The position numbers and the translations under genes are program-made. Below the pieces are notes generated by a model. The model was not told where the DNA came from. It was given only the letters and a program-made list of their open reading frames with translations, and did not search any database. A stretch of DNA of 64,000 nucleotides from Flavobacterium succinicans LMG 10402 (GTDB lineage: Bacteria > Bacteroidota > Bacteroidia > Flavobacteriales > Flavobacteriaceae): contig NZ_JATV01000006.1 of the NCBI RefSeq assembly GCF_000611675.1, positions 248,001 to 312,000 of the forward strand, read 5' to 3'. Below, in pieces: positions 54,599 through 63,543 of the stretch (positions are counted from its first letter, which is position 1; each line of letters opens with the position of its first letter).

Positions 54599-55243
54599 CT
54601 ATTCTGTATCTTCTTCCTCCTCTTCCTCTTCTTCATCGAAATCAAACTCAAAAGGTTCGATTAGCATTTTCTCTGCCAACAAATCAATTCGCTCCGTAAT
54701 TTGTTCCGCAAAAATGATACGTTGCGTTTTGGCAATACTGTTTGAAATACGCATAATTTTGGTTTCGTGACGTAATTTCAACATAGGATCAGTGTCATCA
54801 ATGATAAACATTTTTAAACGATTGACATTGTATCCTGCAGAGGAAAACATTTCACTCAAACGGTTAGGCGTGCCAATCAGAACATCAATTCCAGTTGATA
54901 TATAATTTTTGTCATAATCCATATCGCCTTTATCGTGTACACCATACACCTCTAACTTGGTGTATCGATTGTATTTATCAAAAAGCTCTTCCATTGCCAA
55001 CACTTTGGCTTTGTCTTCAACTACAATCAAAGCTCTTGGAGATTCTTCATTGGCGCCCGCCAAACGCTGAATTACATTGATAACAATAGTCGTTGTTTTT
55101 CCGCTTGCTTTTGGTGCAATAATCAAACAATCTGCTCCACTTTTTAGCGTAGAAAAAGTCTCTTGCTGCATAGCATTGGCTTCTACTAAACCATTTTCTA
55201 TCAATGCTTTTTGAAGATTCTCGTTTATTTTTTTTAGTTTCAT
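54599..55243 (-). CDS. Stand-alone DEAD-box-like helicase N-terminal domain protein
   Basis: Start at ATG 55243 (MKLKKINENL); 214 residues. Contains one RecA-like domain: Q-type region NAMQQETFSTL near 23, Walker A APKASGKTTT near 43, RALIVVEDKAKV near 70, TGIDVLIGTPNRLSEMF near 118, and Walker B in degenerate form FIIDDTDPM near 145 in place of D-E-A-D. The second helicase domain is absent, and the tail is a run of acidic residues after residue 200. ATP binding is plausible, unwinding is not. A distinct protein class rather than a broken gene, since the frame is clean. Confidence 0.78.
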   Translation of the reverse strand: MKLKKINENLQKALIENGLVEANAMQQETFSTLKSGADCLIIAPKASGKTTTIVINVIQRLAGANEESPRALIVVEDKAKVLAMEELFDKYNRYTKLEVYGVHDKGDMDYDKNYISTGIDVLIGTPNRLSEMFSSAGYNVNRLKMFIIDDTDPMLKLRHETKIMRISNSIAKTQRIIFAEQITERIDLLAEKMLIEPFEFDFDEEEEEEEEDTE

Positions 55244-55256
55244 TTTTAAAGTTATT

Positions 55257-55345
55257 AGGCAAAAGGCAATAGCCAAAAGCTAAATTTAATAAAATAGGAC
55301 GCGTATTTCTTAATCCTTTTGGCTAACGGCTTTTGCCTTTTGCCT
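55257..55345. repeat. Inverted repeat with GGCAAAAGGC arms
   Basis: Left arm aggcaaaaggcaatagccaa (from 55257) mirrors the right side cttttggct...gccttttgcct (55315-55345). Imperfect palindrome between the response-regulator gene and the helicase-like gene; may end transcription. Confidence 0.6.
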
Positions 55346-55350
55346 GATGG

Positions 55351-56514
55351 CTATTTACTAGCAAACAATTTTACATCCGTTTCAGATATTTCGCTTCCCC
55401 CCAGAATAATCAAGCGTTCCACTACATTGCGTAACTCTCGTATGTTTCCTGTCCAATCGTATTCTTGAAGCAAGCTAATGGCTGCTTCCGAGAATTTTTT
55501 CACAGCATTGCCTTGTTCCGAAGCAATTTTCTCTGCAAAATGTGTAACCAACATCGGAATATCGGTGCGACGTTCATTCAACGCAGGAACTTTGATTAAA
55601 ATAACCGCCAAACGGTGGTACAAATCTTCTCTAAAACGACCTTCGGCAATCTCTTGTTTCAAGTCTTTGTTGGTTGCAGCTACCACACGAACATCGACTT
55701 TAATGTCTTTATCGGCTCCCACTCTCGTAATCATACTTTCTTGCAACGCACGCAACACTTTGGCTTGAGCCGAAAGACTCATATCACCAATCTCGTCCAA
55801 GAAAATTGTCCCTTTATCTGCTGCTTCAAACTTTCCTGCACGGTCTTTTACTGCTGATGTAAAGGCGCCTTTGACGTGTCCAAACAACTCACTTTCTATC
55901 AATTCTGACGGAATAGCGGCACAGTTCACTTCGATTAAAGGGAAACTTGCGCGTTCGCTTTTCTCGTGCAATTGATGGGCTACTAATTCTTTTCCCGTTC
56001 CGTTAGGTCCTGTGATTAACACCCTAGCTTCGGTAGGAGCTACTTTATCAATCATCATTTTGATATGATTAATGGCTTCGCTCTCGCCAATCATTTCGTA
56101 GTTTTTGCTGACTTTTTTCTTTAGAATTTTATTCTCAACTACTAATTTTTTTCGGTCCAAGGCATTGCGAACCGTATTCAACAATCGATTCAAATCAGGT
56201 GGTTTTGAGATATAATCAAAAGCTCCCAAACGCATCGTATTGATGGCCGTTTCCATATCGCCGTGTCCTGAAATCATCACCATTGGAATTTCAGGTTTGA
56301 TTTTTTTGACAGCTTCCAACACTTCAACTCCGTCTAATTTTGGCATTTTGATATCGCAAAGCACCAAATCATAATCGGTATTTTTTATTTTCTCTAAACC
56401 TACAGCACCGTCTTCAGCTTCGTCTACTTGATACGAATCATTTTCTTCTGAAAGGATTTTTACCAAAACCCTACGAATCGCTGCTTCGTCTTCTATAATT
56501 AATATTTTACTCAT
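55351..56514 (-). CDS. Sigma-54-type response regulator without DNA-binding domain
   Basis: Start at ATG 56514 (MSKILIIEDE); 387 residues. Receiver domain with phospho-Asp in LVLCDIKMPKLDG near 54 and Lys in DYISKPPD near 106, then an AAA+ domain: Walker A GPNGTGKEL near 170, ELFGHVKGAFTSAV near 213 (the GAFTGA loop that contacts sigma-54, last residue changed), Walker B GTIFLDEIGD near 240, arginine finger region FREDLYHRL near 300. The protein stops right after the AAA+ lid (RELRNVVERL), with no Fis-type HTH. It would activate sigma-54 from solution. No histidine kinase is adjacent. Confidence 0.92.
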   Translation of the reverse strand: MSKILIIEDEAAIRRVLVKILSEENDSYQVDEAEDGAVGLEKIKNTDYDLVLCDIKMPKLDGVEVLEAVKKIKPEIPMVMISGHGDMETAINTMRLGAFDYISKPPDLNRLLNTVRNALDRKKLVVENKILKKKVSKNYEMIGESEAINHIKMMIDKVAPTEARVLITGPNGTGKELVAHQLHEKSERASFPLIEVNCAAIPSELIESELFGHVKGAFTSAVKDRAGKFEAADKGTIFLDEIGDMSLSAQAKVLRALQESMITRVGADKDIKVDVRVVAATNKDLKQEIAEGRFREDLYHRLAVILIKVPALNERRTDIPMLVTHFAEKIASEQGNAVKKFSEAAISLLQEYDWTGNIRELRNVVERLIILGGSEISETDVKLFASK

Positions 56515-56584
56515 TCTTAACAATTTTCAAATTTTAAAAATTCCAAATTCCAATAGTTGGATTTTGGGATTTACTTTTTGGAAT

Positions 56585-57901
56585 TTAATACTTCAACCAC
56601 TTATACAATTCTTTCCAACTTGGTTTTTTACCGTACATCAAAATACCCACGCGATAAATTTTGGAAGCAAACCAAACTACCAATAAAAACGTTCCGAATA
56701 AAAGTACTATCGAAAGCAAAATTTGCCACAAAGGTACGCCAAAAGGAATACGCATTAGCATCACGATTGGCGATGTCAAAGGCACAATCGAGAAAATGGT
56801 GGCTACCGTGCCGTGAGGGTCATTGATTACCGTAAAAAACCCGATGTAAACACCCAAAATTAAAGGCATAATAATCGGTAGCAAAAACTGTTGTGAATCG
56901 GTTTCGTTGTCAACCGCAGCACCGATGGCAGCATAAAAGGAACTGTACAAAAAGTACCCTCCAATGAAATAAATCACAAAACAAGTCAGCAAAGTCCCAA
57001 TCGGAAGATTCCATAATTCAGCTATATACAATTGCGCCGTATTGGCTAATTCATGCTGAGCAGCTTGCATCACTGCAGGAGGCACTTTGGCAGTTGGACC
57101 TAAATCGACACCAAAAAACAAAGAAGCACCAAATAACAATCCTAAACCTATAATCGCCCAAATTAAAAACTGAAGAATACCTGCCAATGAAGTTCCAATG
57201 ATTTTACCCATCATCAACTGAAAAGGTTTTACCGAAGAAATAATGATTTCGATGATACGATTGGTTTTTTCTTCGATTACGCTACGCATCACCATATTGC
57301 CATAAATCACAATAAACATCATGATCAAATACCCAAAAGCACCACCAATGGCAATTTTAATTTCATTCAATCCTTTCAAACTTTCCTCGCCTGAGGCTTT
57401 ACTCAAACTGATGTTGATATTGGACTGCGCTTTATGTATCGCCACAGTATCCAATTTTGCGGCTTGAAAATTGAGTTGGGTGATTTTTTGATCTAATACT
57501 TTTTGGACTCCTTCGATAAAAAGAATGCTAGGACTATCATTTGAGATGTATTGAATTTTCTTCTCCAAATCGGCAATTGACGTGGTTTTTGGAATGGCTA
57601 GCAAACCGTCAAAACGTTCAGAGGTTATACTGTCTTTGAGTGCTTTCACTTCCAAAACTGACAAATCCAAATACTGGAATTCGCTATCTTTTTTGTTTTT
57701 GGCCATAAAATCGGCAACAAACAAACCTGTTTCGTCGTGAATCGCAATCTGTTTAGTATCAGCCTTCATGGACGCCAAATAGCTAACAAAAGCGGCAATT
57801 CCAACAAACAAAAGTGGACTCAAAAAAGTCATCACTATAAAGGATTTGTTGCGCACCTTGGCGATAAATTCTCTTTTTATAATCAACGAAATCATACTCA
57901 T
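56585..57901 (-). CDS. ABC-2 type exporter permease (NatB/YhaP-like)
   Basis: 438 residues. One membrane segment near residue 28, a large extracytoplasmic region (50-175), and about six segments from 185, ending near 425. KTNRIIEIIISSVKPFQLMMGKIIG near 213 is the coupling region of the ABC-2 class. It pairs with the ATPase gene upstream on the same strand (235 bases away). NatAB-type systems export sodium in Bacillus, but the substrate here is unknown. Confidence 0.9.
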   Translation of the reverse strand: MSMISLIIKREFIAKVRNKSFIVMTFLSPLLFVGIAAFVSYLASMKADTKQIAIHDETGLFVADFMAKNKKDSEFQYLDLSVLEVKALKDSITSERFDGLLAIPKTTSIADLEKKIQYISNDSPSILFIEGVQKVLDQKITQLNFQAAKLDTVAIHKAQSNINISLSKASGEESLKGLNEIKIAIGGAFGYLIMMFIVIYGNMVMRSVIEEKTNRIIEIIISSVKPFQLMMGKIIGTSLAGILQFLIWAIIGLGLLFGASLFFGVDLGPTAKVPPAVMQAAQHELANTAQLYIAELWNLPIGTLLTCFVIYFIGGYFLYSSFYAAIGAAVDNETDSQQFLLPIIMPLILGVYIGFFTVINDPHGTVATIFSIVPLTSPIVMLMRIPFGVPLWQILLSIVLLFGTFLLVVWFASKIYRVGILMYGKKPSWKELYKWLKY

Positions 57902-57967
57902 ATAGTTAGTTTTATAGGTCTTACTATCAATCGTGTGGTTTTAAAATTAAAATTTTTATTTCTTTGA

Positions 57968-58030
57968 ACCATTAAGTAATTAAGTTTCATTAAGCAATCG
58001 CAACCTTAATCTTCTTAATCTCTTAATGGT
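57968..58030. repeat. ACCATTAAG inverted repeat
   Basis: accattaag (57968-57976) mirrors cttaatggt (58022-58030), with more ATTAAG/CTTAAT words between. Lies between the two ABC genes. Confidence 0.6.
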
Positions 58031-58136
58031 AAAAAAACTTTTTCCTTACCCACACAATTCATGGTAATACTTGTTTAAAAATTTAAAACTTAAATTCCAA
58101 TACTTTTGATATTTGGAATTTTAAAATTTCAAAAGA

Positions 58137-59060
58137 TTATTTTTCAGTTACAGTTTTAATAAAGATATCGTTCACACTTGGAATTTTTTCCACAAAATGC
58201 GTCACTTGACCACGTTGCGTAAGGACTTGCAACAACTCGTTGGGTGTACCTGTACCTAGCTGAATTTCTAATTTCAATTCTTGATTCAAAGACTTGAAAT
58301 TGGCTGGGCCCACGGTAAATTTTTGCGTCAAATCATACATTAAGCCTTCGACATTATCCGTCAAAATACCCACTTCAAAACTATTAGAGCGGTATTGGCG
58401 TTTTACTTCTTCCAATTTTCCTTCTATGAGTTTATTCGATTTATGAATCAAAGCGATATGGTCACACAATTCCTCTACACTTTCCATTCTATGGGTTGAG
58501 AAAATAATGGTCGTACCTTTTTCCTTTAATCCTAAAATCTCATCTTTGATAATATTAGCATTCACAGGGTCAAAACCTGAAAACGGCTCATCAAAAATCA
58601 ACAATTTGGGTTGGTGCAACACACACACCACAAACTGAATCTTTTGTGCCATTCCTTTTGACAACTCCTCGATTTTCTTATTCCACCAGCCTTTGATGTC
58701 TAATTTCTCAAACCAATAGTCCAACTGAATTTTAGCTTCTTTTTTAGAAAGCCCTTTCAGTTGCGCCAAATACAAACACTGCTCGCCTACTTTCATCGAT
58801 TTGTACAAACCTCTCTCTTCGGGAAGATACCCGATGTGTTGAATGTGATGGGGTTGCAGTTTTTCACCATCCAAAAGCACTTCACCACTATCGGGCAACG
58901 TAATCTGATTGATGATACGAATTAAAGAGGTTTTTCCGGCACCATTAGGTCCTAATAAACCATAAATACTGCCTTTGGGTATCGAAAGCGAAACGGAATT
59001 AAGCGCCACATAATCGCCATATTGTTTCACTACATTTTTTACCTCGAGAATACTACTCAT
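58137..59060 (-). CDS. ABC exporter ATPase (NatA-like)
   Basis: 307 residues. Walker A GPNGAGKTSL near 37, Q-loop GYLPEERGLYKSM near 82, signature LSKGMAQKIQFV near 133, Walker B LLIFDEPFSGFDP near 153 and switch His in STHRMES. A C-terminal DUF4162-type tail (about 220-307) is typical of ABC-2 ATPases. Works with the permease encoded downstream. Confidence 0.93.
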   Translation of the reverse strand: MSSILEVKNVVKQYGDYVALNSVSLSIPKGSIYGLLGPNGAGKTSLIRIINQITLPDSGEVLLDGEKLQPHHIQHIGYLPEERGLYKSMKVGEQCLYLAQLKGLSKKEAKIQLDYWFEKLDIKGWWNKKIEELSKGMAQKIQFVVCVLHQPKLLIFDEPFSGFDPVNANIIKDEILGLKEKGTTIIFSTHRMESVEELCDHIALIHKSNKLIEGKLEEVKRQYRSNSFEVGILTDNVEGLMYDLTQKFTVGPANFKSLNQELKLEIQLGTGTPNELLQVLTQRGQVTHFVEKIPSVNDIFIKTVTEK

Positions 59061-59227
59061 AGCTTGATTTTTAGAATTGCAAAAATAGGTAATTAGTAGT
59101 CAACAACGCCCAATTGTTACAGAAAATGCCGCTTTTTACAGCAATAAAACTAGACGAACTTCAACTCTAAACTTGAAGTCGTTTCCTGTTTTTTGGGAGC
59201 AGCACGAATCGATATTTCAAGCACGAG

Positions 59228-59299
59228 TCGTCCCGCTTTCCGTTGCAATCTTTGCTGCCGAACCCCGGCATCAAAGGATTTCCACTACAATCGGGGCTA
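59228..59299 (-). repeat. Dispersed variable-core palindromic repeat, copy D
   Basis: Plus strand: TCGTCCCGCTTTCCG flank, core ctttgctgccg (59250-59260) with cggcatcaaag (59266-59276, one mismatch), then GGATTTCCACTAC and TCGGGGCTA. It keeps the TAGCCCCGAT and CGGGACGA ends of copy B in reverse orientation. Between dnaJ and the ABC ATPase gene. Confidence 0.75.
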
Positions 59300-59345
59300 A
59301 AAAGTACATTTTACTATTTCAATTACCTTTTTAATACCAACCAGA

Positions 59346-59460
59346 TTTGAACCGCAAATTCGCGAATTATCACAACTGTAAACACTTTCAAAATTTGCGA
59401 ATCTGCGATAATCAAAAAATATACTTTAAAAAAATAATTTGCGAATTTGCGGTAATCCAA
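59346..59460. repeat. Triple repeat built on TTTGCGAATTTGCGGT
   Basis: Three related units: accgcaaattcgcgaattat near 59350 (inverted), tttgcgaatctgcgataatc near 59394 and tttgcgaatttgcggtaatc near 59439. The first and last make a large stem. No gene in the 476-base gap 59061-59536, which holds copy D, these units and the dnaJ terminator. Confidence 0.65.
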
Positions 59461-59480
59461 TTTTAAAAAACTAAACGACA

Positions 59481-59513
59481 AAAAAATCCCCGTGCTACAA
59501 AAACACAGGGATT
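59481..59513 (-). terminator. Terminator of dnaJ
   Basis: Stem aatccccgtg (59485-59494) with cacagggatt (59504-59513), one G-U pair, followed by T-run on the minus strand. Confidence 0.75.
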
Positions 59514-59536
59514 AGTATAAAATAAGATTAAAAAAA

Positions 59537-60646
59537 TTAAGAAAACATATCTTTAACTTTCTCAAAGAATGATTTGTCTGATTTTTCAGGATGCGGGGTG
59601 AAATTATCGTCGTTCAACGCATTTTCAAAGAATTGTTTTTGTTCTTTGGTCAATGTTTTTGGTGTCCAAACATTCACGTGAACTAATAAATCGCCACTTC
59701 CGTAACCATTGATACTTGGAATTCCTTTTCCTTTCAAACGCAATATTTTTCCAGATTGAATCCCTTCTTCTAATTTGATACGCACTTTGCCATTCACCGC
59801 TTCGATATCTTTAGAAATACCCAAAACCGCTTCCGCAAAACTGATGTACAAATCGTAGTGTAAATTCTCTCCTTCACGTTTCAAGAACTCGTGCTCTAAC
59901 TCTTCAATCGCTACAATCAAATCACCAGGAATACTATTTCCAGGAGCATCATTTCCTTTTCCAGAAACTTTCAATTGCATACCGTCAACTACACCTGCTG
60001 GAATTTTGATAGAAACTGTTTCGTCTTCTAAAATCATTCCTTGCGCATCAGCATTGTTTGGTTTTTTATCCAAAATTTGACCAGAACCTCCACAAGACGG
60101 ACAAGTTGACGCCGATTGCATGCGACCCAAAATAGTATTGGTCACACGCATCACTTGACCTTGACCGTTACAAGTAGAACAGGTTTTATAGGAAACGCCA
60201 GGCGCTTGCACCTTACGTTTTACTTTTACTTTTTTCTCAACACCATTGGCAATTTCTTCCAATGTCAATTTGACTTTAATTCGCATGTTGCTTCCTTTGG
60301 CACGACGAGGACCTCCGCCTCCGCCTCCGAAACCACCAAAGCCACCTCCGAAAATATCTCCGAATTGACTAAAAATATCATCCATATTCATACCGCCATG
60401 ACCACCGCCATAACCTCCAGCTCCATCAAAAGCTTGGTGACCGTATTGATCGTATTTGGCTTTCTTTTGCGGATCGCTTAATACTTCATACGCTTCGGCA
60501 GCCAATTTGAATTGCTCCTCGGCTGCAGGATTGTCAGGATTTTTGTCAGGGTGAAATTCTATGGCCTTTTTTCGGTAAGCCTTTTTGATTTCAGCCTCCG
60601 AAGCACTTTTAGATACGCCTAATATTTCGTAAAAATCTTTTTTCAT
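59537..60646 (-). CDS. dnaJ: Chaperone DnaJ with a reduced zinc-finger region
   Basis: 369 residues. J domain with the HPD motif ([11 protein letters not shown] near 30), G/F-rich linker ([22 protein letters not shown] near 75-110), and two beta-sandwich substrate domains. The zinc region normally has four C-x-x-C-x-G-x-G motifs; only two are seen, CSTCNGQG near 157 and CPSCGGSG near 180, so only one of the two zinc sites can form. It stimulates DnaK. 53 bases downstream of grpE, same transcript. Confidence 0.95.
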   Translation of the reverse strand: MKKDFYEILGVSKSASEAEIKKAYRKKAIEFHPDKNPDNPAAEEQFKLAAEAYEVLSDPQKKAKYDQYGHQAFDGAGGYGGGHGGMNMDDIFSQFGDIFGGGFGGFGGGGGGPRRAKGSNMRIKVKLTLEEIANGVEKKVKVKRKVQAPGVSYKTCSTCNGQGQVMRVTNTILGRMQSASTCPSCGGSGQILDKKPNNADAQGMILEDETVSIKIPAGVVDGMQLKVSGKGNDAPGNSIPGDLIVAIEELEHEFLKREGENLHYDLYISFAEAVLGISKDIEAVNGKVRIKLEEGIQSGKILRLKGKGIPSINGYGSGDLLVHVNVWTPKTLTKEQKQFFENALNDDNFTPHPEKSDKSFFEKVKDMFS

Positions 60647-60699
60647 TTTTAAATTGTGCTATTATATTCAGCTACAAATGTGCTAACTTGAATGTTGAT

Positions 60700-61275
60700 T
60701 TATTGTCCTATAACCACTTTTGGAAAACGAATAATTTTATCGCCTAATTTGTATCCTTTTTCCAACACATCCACAATTTTTCCTTTTAAATCGTCAGATG
60801 GTGCTGGGATTTGAGTAATTGCCTCAGCAAAATCAGCGTTAAAAGCGTCACCTGCATTTACATCCACTACTTCTAATCCTTTGGTCACCAAAGTTCCTTT
60901 CAACTTCTCGTGAATCAACTCTACCCCTTTAGTCAATAACTCATCTTCTGACTTATTGATTTCTACCATAGCACGATCAAAATCGTCCAAAACAGGCAAC
61001 AAAGCCAATAAAACTTCTTGATTGGCTGTTTTGAATAACTCAATACGCTCCTTTGTAGTACGTCTTTTGTAGTTTTCAAACTCAGCGAACAAGCGCAAAA
61101 ATTTATCTTTTTCTTTGGCTAAATCTTGTGCCAATTGTTCCTCAACACTTAATTCTTCAATGATAAGTTGCTCTCCATTTGCATTATTCTCTAACGTTGC
61201 GTCATCTATTTCTTGATCGAACTCTGTATTTTCAGTAGTCATATTGCTTTTATTTTTAAAAAAATTTTTAAACAT
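60700..61275 (-). CDS. grpE: Nucleotide exchange factor GrpE
   Basis: Start taken at ATG 61275 (MFKNFFKNKSN); the ATG at 61242 (MTTENTEF) is also possible. 191 residues with an acidic, helical N-terminus (EELSVEEQLAQDLAKEKDKFLRLFAEFENYKRR, read in parts) and the C-terminal beta-wing (VDVNAGDAFNADFAEAI near 130, VLEKGYKLGDKIIRFPKVVIGQ at the end). It swaps ADP for ATP on DnaK. dnaK itself is not in the window. Confidence 0.94.
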   Translation of the reverse strand: MFKNFFKNKSNMTTENTEFDQEIDDATLENNANGEQLIIEELSVEEQLAQDLAKEKDKFLRLFAEFENYKRRTTKERIELFKTANQEVLLALLPVLDDFDRAMVEINKSEDELLTKGVELIHEKLKGTLVTKGLEVVDVNAGDAFNADFAEAITQIPAPSDDLKGKIVDVLEKGYKLGDKIIRFPKVVIGQ

Positions 61276-61300
61276 CCTTTTTTGATTCTTTTCAACTATT

Positions 61301-61337
61301 CTCAAAAGTATTGCCAAAATGCCAAAAATGCCAAATT
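61301..61337 (-). promoter_or_regulatory. Promoter region of grpE-dnaJ with three TTGGCA words
   Basis: On the minus strand TTTGGCATTTTTGGCATTTTGGCAA, read as three TTTGGCA units, precedes TACTTTTG (61310-61303), a TAnnTTTG match. TGGCAA-N5-TTGAG (61316-61301) also looks like a sigma-54 -24/-12 site (TGGCAC-N5-TTGCA) with changes in the last bases. Both readings end 26-28 bases before the grpE ATG. Confidence 0.4.
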
Positions 61338-61541
61338 GTCATAACAACAACTAGATAATAAACATCAGAAAAAACACCTATTGCATTCATTTTTACACAC
61401 TTATTATAAATTTAATATATTTTTAAGAGTATCTTGAAATAGTTTGCCTAAATTTGCTTATTATTTATCAGAATAGTTGTTTTTGTAACACAAAATATAT
61501 TTCGGTTTTTAGTTAATTATTAATTCAGCATTGTTTATAAT

Positions 61542-61577
61542 AAAAAAAGCTTCGTTTAAACAAACGAAGCTTTTTTT
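61542..61577 (-). terminator. Terminator of hisS
   Basis: Perfect 16-bp stem aaaaaaagcttcgttt (61542-61557) with aaacgaagcttttttt (61562-61577), 4-base loop; T-run on the minus strand. Confidence 0.92.
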
Positions 61578-61590
61578 TTGTCTCAACCTA

Positions 61591-62961
61591 TTACAAAAGA
61601 TGGTTTTTTAATCCTTCATAATCCAAGAACACTTGTTCACCTGTACTTAGATTTTTCAAAGCAAACGTCTTGGATTCAATTTCTTGTGCTCCCAAAATCA
61701 CGGCATAGCCAATACCTCTTTTATCTGCGTACTGCAATTGTTTTCCCATTTTTACTGCATCAGGATACAATTCTACTTTAATTCCTTCTGCTCTAAGCTT
61801 TTGAATGGTTTGCATTGCCACAAAAGCTTCGGTTTCGCCATAATTCACAAACAATGCTTTCGAAGTTGCCGACACAGTATCTGGGAACAATCCCAATTCT
61901 TCTACAACCAAATAAATTCGGTCTAAACCAAATGAAATCCCGACACCACTCATATTTTTCAAACCAAAAATCCCCGTTAAATCGTCATATCTTCCGCCAC
62001 CACCAATGGAACCCATGGAAACAGTCTTAGGAGGAGCGATTTCAAAAATAGCTCCTGTATAATAATTCAATCCTCTGGCCAAAGTCACATCCAAATCCAA
62101 TTGAGCTGTAGCTAATCCGAGTTGGGTTACTTTTTCGCAAATGAATTGTAATTCTTCAACACCTTTCATCCCTTCTACCGAAGCAGAAAGCAATTGTGAC
62201 AATTGGTTGATTTTCTCTGCAATAGTTCCTGTAAAACTAAACAAAGGTTGCACTTTAGCAATCGCTTCTTCAGAAATGCCTTTTTCGATCATTTCTTTCT
62301 TTACGCCGTCTTCGCCAATTTTATCTAGTTTGTCCAATGCCACGGTAAAATCAATCAGCTTGTCCGAAGCGCCAATCACCTCAGCAATGCCAGATAAAAT
62401 TTTACGATTGTTGATTTTGATGGTCACGCCTTCTAATCCTAAAGCCGTAAAAACGGTGTCATACAATTGTACCAATTCCACTTCTTGCCACAAGGATTTG
62501 GAACCTACCACATCGGCATCGCACTGAAAAAATTCTCTAAAACGTCCTTTTTGTGGACGGTCGGCGCGCCAAACGGGCTGAATTTGATATCTTTTGAACG
62601 GAAACTCAATTTCACTTTGGTGTTGCACCACGTAACGCGCAAAAGGAACGGTCAAATCATAGCGCAAGGCTTTTTCGGAAATACTCGCCGTCAATTTTAA
62701 ACTGTCTTTGTTCTCTAAATGCGTCGCATTGGCTTTTGACAAATAATCGCCTGAATTCAAGATTTTAAAAATCAAGCGGTCGCCTTCTTCACCATATTTT
62801 CCCATCAAAGTATCTGAATTTTCAAACGATGGGGTTTCTATAGGTTGAAAGCCAAATTTCTCAAAATTGCTTTTTATAGTTTGTATAATGTACTGTCTTT
62901 TGGCCACTTCGGCTGGCGAAAAATCGCGTGTTCCTTTGGGTATACTGGGTTTCGAAGCCAT
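61591..62961 (-). CDS. hisS: Histidyl-tRNA synthetase
   Basis: Start at ATG 62961 ([14 protein letters not shown], standard family N-terminus); 456 residues. Class II motifs: motif 1 near 45-60 ([11 protein letters not shown]), motif 2 with [12 protein letters not shown] near 105 and [23 protein letters not shown] near 126, histidine loops ARGLNYYTG near 305 and [11 protein letters not shown] near 330, motif 3 [10 protein letters not shown] near 350, and a C-terminal anticodon domain. Confidence 0.97.
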   Translation of the reverse strand: MASKPSIPKGTRDFSPAEVAKRQYIIQTIKSNFEKFGFQPIETPSFENSDTLMGKYGEEGDRLIFKILNSGDYLSKANATHLENKDSLKLTASISEKALRYDLTVPFARYVVQHQSEIEFPFKRYQIQPVWRADRPQKGRFREFFQCDADVVGSKSLWQEVELVQLYDTVFTALGLEGVTIKINNRKILSGIAEVIGASDKLIDFTVALDKLDKIGEDGVKKEMIEKGISEEAIAKVQPLFSFTGTIAEKINQLSQLLSASVEGMKGVEELQFICEKVTQLGLATAQLDLDVTLARGLNYYTGAIFEIAPPKTVSMGSIGGGGRYDDLTGIFGLKNMSGVGISFGLDRIYLVVEELGLFPDTVSATSKALFVNYGETEAFVAMQTIQKLRAEGIKVELYPDAVKMGKQLQYADKRGIGYAVILGAQEIESKTFALKNLSTGEQVFLDYEGLKNHLL

Positions 62962-63119
62962 TGTAAAATGAATTTTCAATTAAGATTGCAAATATCTTAC
63001 TTTTTAAAAGAATTCCCATTCAAAAATAATGGGTTTATTACTATAGTGCATTTTTCTTGTAGCAACGCAGTCCTTTTGTGGATCTGTAACTATTCCGTTT
63101 TTAGGAGACATTAATTTGT

Positions 63120-63200
63120 CTCCAACTAAAGTTGGAGGGCTGGAATTTGAAAATTTTAAAGGCTTTAGCCAAAATTAGCTGCTTTTATTGGGCTAAAGCC
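63120..63200. repeat. Palindromes CTCCAAC-TAAA-GTTGGAG and GGCTTTAGCC/GGCTAAAGCC
   Basis: First palindrome 63120-63137 with 7-bp arms. Second pair: ggctttagcc (63161-63170) and ggctaaagcc (63191-63200) with a 20-base spacer. Both types are REP-like and begin the repeat block up to 63484. Confidence 0.75.
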
Positions 63201-63218
63201 AACACAATCCAACCTTAA

Positions 63219-63294
63219 TAACTCCAGCTAAAGCTGGAGCCAATTGAAAACAAGCATAACTCCATCTAAAGCTGGAGCCAATTGAAAACAAGAC
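63219..63294. repeat. 38-bp tandem repeat around CTCCAGCTAAAGCTGGAG
   Basis: Two units, 63219-63256 and 63257-63294, each a palindrome plus CCAATTGAAAACAAG. The second has one changed base in the left arm (CCATCT). Confidence 0.85.
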
Positions 63295-63320
63295 AAGCTG
63301 GATATTTTTTTGAGAACAAA

Positions 63321-63484
63321 AGATGGAAATCCGTTCCTACAAAACAAATCGTTCCTAACCAACGGATTGAAATCCGTTGCTACAAAATAAATCGTTCCTA
63401 ACCAACGAATTGAAATCCGTTGCTACAAAACAAATCGTTCCTAACCAACGGATTAAAATGCGTTGCTACAAAACAAATCGTTCC
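63321..63484. repeat. 43-bp tandem repeat, about four units, palindrome AACGGATT-GA-AATCCGTT
   Basis: Units start at 63359, 63402 and 63445, with a shortened one from 63321. Each has the palindrome followed by GCTACAAAACAAATCGTTCC. Arms show isolated base changes (AACGAATT, AATGCGTT). There are no unique spacers, so it is not a CRISPR array. 62962-63543 holds only these repeats. Confidence 0.9.
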
Positions 63485-63543
63485 GAGGGAACTTGGAAAT
63501 TATATAGAGAGCGACACGCTAAGTGATCTTGTTTCTTATGAGG

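Noticed and set aside
63321..63484. Possible CRISPR array
   Set aside because: The units are contiguous with palindromes inside and there are no unique spacers; no cas gene is near.
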